Assembly (NCBI RefSeq): GCF_003963535.1
Contig: NZ_CP034539.1
Coordinates: 3,472,001 to 3,536,000, forward strand
Reading direction: 5' to 3'
From: Streptomyces cyaneochromogenes
GTDB lineage: Bacteria > Actinomycetota > Actinomycetes > Streptomycetales > Streptomycetaceae
Length of the DNA stretch: 64,000 nucleotides
Part shown: positions 62,676-64,000 of the stretch, piece by piece
How positions within the stretch are numbered: position 1 is the first letter of the stretch
Layout: every line of letters begins with the position of its first letter
Made by a program: the position numbers and the translations under genes
The notes under the pieces: generated by a model
What the model was told of the DNA's origin: nothing
Databases searched by the model: none
What the model saw: only the letters and a program-made list of their open reading frames with translations

Positions 62676-64000
62676 TCACAGCACCGTGAAGCTGTCCCTC
62701 ACCTTCTCGTACGTCTTCAGAGCCTCGGGCTCGATGTCCGGCTGGTACCAGGTGTTGATCTGGTACGACTTGCCCTCCACGGTGAAGCCCAGCAGCCGGG
62801 CGTGCCAGGGGGCGCCCTGGAGGGTGAAGGTGTACTCCCAGACGACCGCCGGGTGCCCGCGGAACGTCGTCCGCTCCAGGCGGATCTTGCGGTACTGCTG
62901 CCCCTGCCGGGCGTTCTCCTCCGACTTCTGCCAGGAGTCCATCAAGTCGTCGCGGGCCAGGGACGACTTGGCGGCGAGTTCCTGCTTGGCGTCCGGTGAC
63001 GTGTAGTGCACCTCCGACCCCGTCTTGACGTCCCGTCGCCAGCCCTCGGGCGGCGCCCACGCGAACCCGCCCGCCTCCCGGCGCGACCCGGGCGGCAGGC
63101 TCTGCGGCCTCGACGTGCCCTCGACCGTGGACGACGGGCCCGTGGAGGGGGTGGACGCGACCGAGGCGGGCGGCGACGAGCCGGCTTCGCCGCCGCCCGG
63201 CGACCCCAAGTCGGTCGCCAGCACGATCGCCATGACAGCGCCCGCGACCACGACACCGACGGCGACGGCGATACGTCCCGTACGGCGGCGCCCGCGCCGG
63301 GGGCCGGCCGGGACCGGGGGGCCGGGCAGCTCGCCGGGTGGCATCGGGGTGGACGACCGTGCCGCGCCGGGCGCGAACTCCCCCTCCGGAACCGGCCGGC
63401 GCTCGGTCACCGCCTCGGCACGGGACAGGGAGACGCCGGGGCGGTGGGGAGCAGCGGGGCCGCGGGCATTGCCGGGAGCGGGGCCACGGGAGTTGCCGGT
63501 CGGGGTTTCGGAGCGTGCCTCCGAGCGGGGTTCGGAGGCGAGTTCGGTGGAGGAGGAAGAGGGCGGGGCCCCGGGGGGTGGGGTGGTGGAGGGCGGCGTG
63601 GTGGAGGGCGGGGTGGTGGAGCTGTGGGTGGGGGGTGGTGCGGGGTCCCGCCGGGTTTCGGTGGTGGGGTGCCGTACGTCCTCGGTCGTCGCGGGCTGCG
63701 GCGGTATCGCGTCGTGTACGGCTTCCGGCTCGCGAGGGTCGCGGGGGGTGACGACGCGGGGCGCCTCCAGGAGCGCGGGGGTGGGCGACTCGCCGGGGGG
63801 CGGGGGTGCCGGAGTGGACGGGGCGAGGTTCGAGTCCGAGGGCGGGGGCGGGGTGGGCAGGGATCGGGGAGTGGGAGCGTGTGCCGTCGCGCGCTCCGGC
63901 GCCGAAGTGGGCGACGGTTCCTGGTCGGGCCCGGCGGCATGCGCGAGGTCGGGGGCATGCCTTGGGTCGAGGGCGGGGCTGGGGGGATAGGCGGGGTTGG
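62676..64000 (-). CDS. C-terminal part of a large membrane protein, probably a Ser/Thr kinase (5' end outside window)
   Basis: The frame ending at 62676 stays open, with no stop, to the right edge; between 63410 and 64000 it has no ATG, GTG or TTG, so the GTG at 63410 is probably internal. About 440 residues are visible. First comes a ~230-residue Pro/Ser/Thr/Ala linker (SSTTPPSTTPPSTTPPPGAP). A basic stretch and one membrane helix follow (RTGRIAVAVGVVVAGAVMAI). The outer domain has EGWRRDVKTGSEVHYTSPDA and WEYTFTLQGAPWHARLLGF. Outer domains of this type, with a long Pro-rich linker, are known to me from Streptomyces receptor kinases. The kinase part is not in view, so that call is inference. 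Confidence 0.7.
   Translation of the reverse strand, partial: NPAYPPSPALDPRHAPDLAHAAGPDQEPSPTSAPERATAHAPTPRSLPTPPPPSDSNLAPSTPAPPPPGESPTPALLEAPRVVTPRDPREPEAVHDAIPPQPATTEDVRHPTTETRRDPAPPPTHSSTTPPSTTPPSTTPPPGAPPSSSSTELASEPRSEARSETPTGNSRGPAPGNARGPAAPHRPGVSLSRAEAVTERRPVPEGEFAPGAARSSTPMPPGELPGPPVPAGPRRGRRRTGRIAVAVGVVVAGAVMAIVLATDLGSPGGGEAGSSPPASVASTPSTGPSSTVEGTSRPQSLPPGSRREAGGFAWAPPEGWRRDVKTGSEVHYTSPDAKQELAAKSSLARDDLMDSWQKSEENARQGQQYRKIRLERTTFRGHPAVVWEYTFTLQGAPWHARLLGFTVEGKSYQINTWYQPDIEPEALKTYEKVRDSFTVL

Noticed and set aside
63407..63958. A 183-codon Pro/Arg-rich minus-strand frame at the right end.
   Set aside because: It is out of frame with the real open frame that continues into the membrane protein and has only compositional bias.

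Overview
The window is a high-GC actinobacterial chromosome segment, almost certainly Streptomyces. The reasons are extreme third-position GC, many GTG/TTG starts, a very large RNase E/G with Ala/Glu-rich arms, and the gene order rplU-rpmA-obg, mreBCD-PBP2-rodA, ndk-folC-valS, and tig-clpP1-clpP2-clpX. Most genes lie on the minus strand.

1-9.1 kb is a cell-wall glycopolymer (teichoic-acid type) locus: a polysaccharide pyruvyl transferase cut by the left edge, two paralogous CDP-glycerol glycerophosphotransferase-like membrane proteins, a family 2 glycosyltransferase, a bifunctional cytidylyltransferase/SDR reductase of the CDP-ribitol type, and a decayed sulfotransferase-like pseudogene. A Tat-exported PhoD-type phosphatase follows. 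10.8-15.4 kb holds three tandem secreted seven-bladed FG-GAP proteins. 15.6-22.2 kb carries obg, rpmA, rplU (with a clear promoter) and rne.

22.4-31.3 kb has the two halves of a conserved radical-SAM pair (TIGR03936-like and TIGR03960-like) and a repeat-rich membrane protein. Between them sits a compact lasso-peptide operon in the order A-C-B1-B2-D (29151 down to 24530). The 36-residue precursor is too short to stand out in ordinary gene calling. Its predicted core is LGTNRGPERVIPLRFSL, with Glu8 as ring acceptor. This is the most interesting system in the window.

31.4-44.9 kb runs CYTH-CHAD protein, rodA, PBP2, mreD, mreC, mreB, ndk, DUF4233 protein, folC and valS. 45-50.7 kb has a Pro/Gln/Tyr-rich membrane-anchored protein and the proteolysis/chaperone group clpX, clpP2, clpP1, tig, with a ClgR-like box upstream of clpP1. 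tRNA-Pro(TGG) and tRNA-Gly(TCC) follow. 51-64 kb is mixed: a Ser/Thr kinase with a PQQ-type sensor, a small membrane protein, an acyltransferase, an HD protein, a PP2C/SpoIIE-type phosphatase, an Eis-like acetyltransferase, a Nei/Fpg glycosylase, rpiB, an amino-acid permease, and the C-terminal part of a large protein entering from the right edge. A dispersed hairpin-bearing intergenic repeat occurs three times (about 15.5, 56.0 and 59.9 kb). The last copy is followed by a tandem 107-bp array.

Functionally, the left part and the mre/PBP2/rodA block both concern envelope building. The lasso operon looks like an accessory insertion into an otherwise core region.
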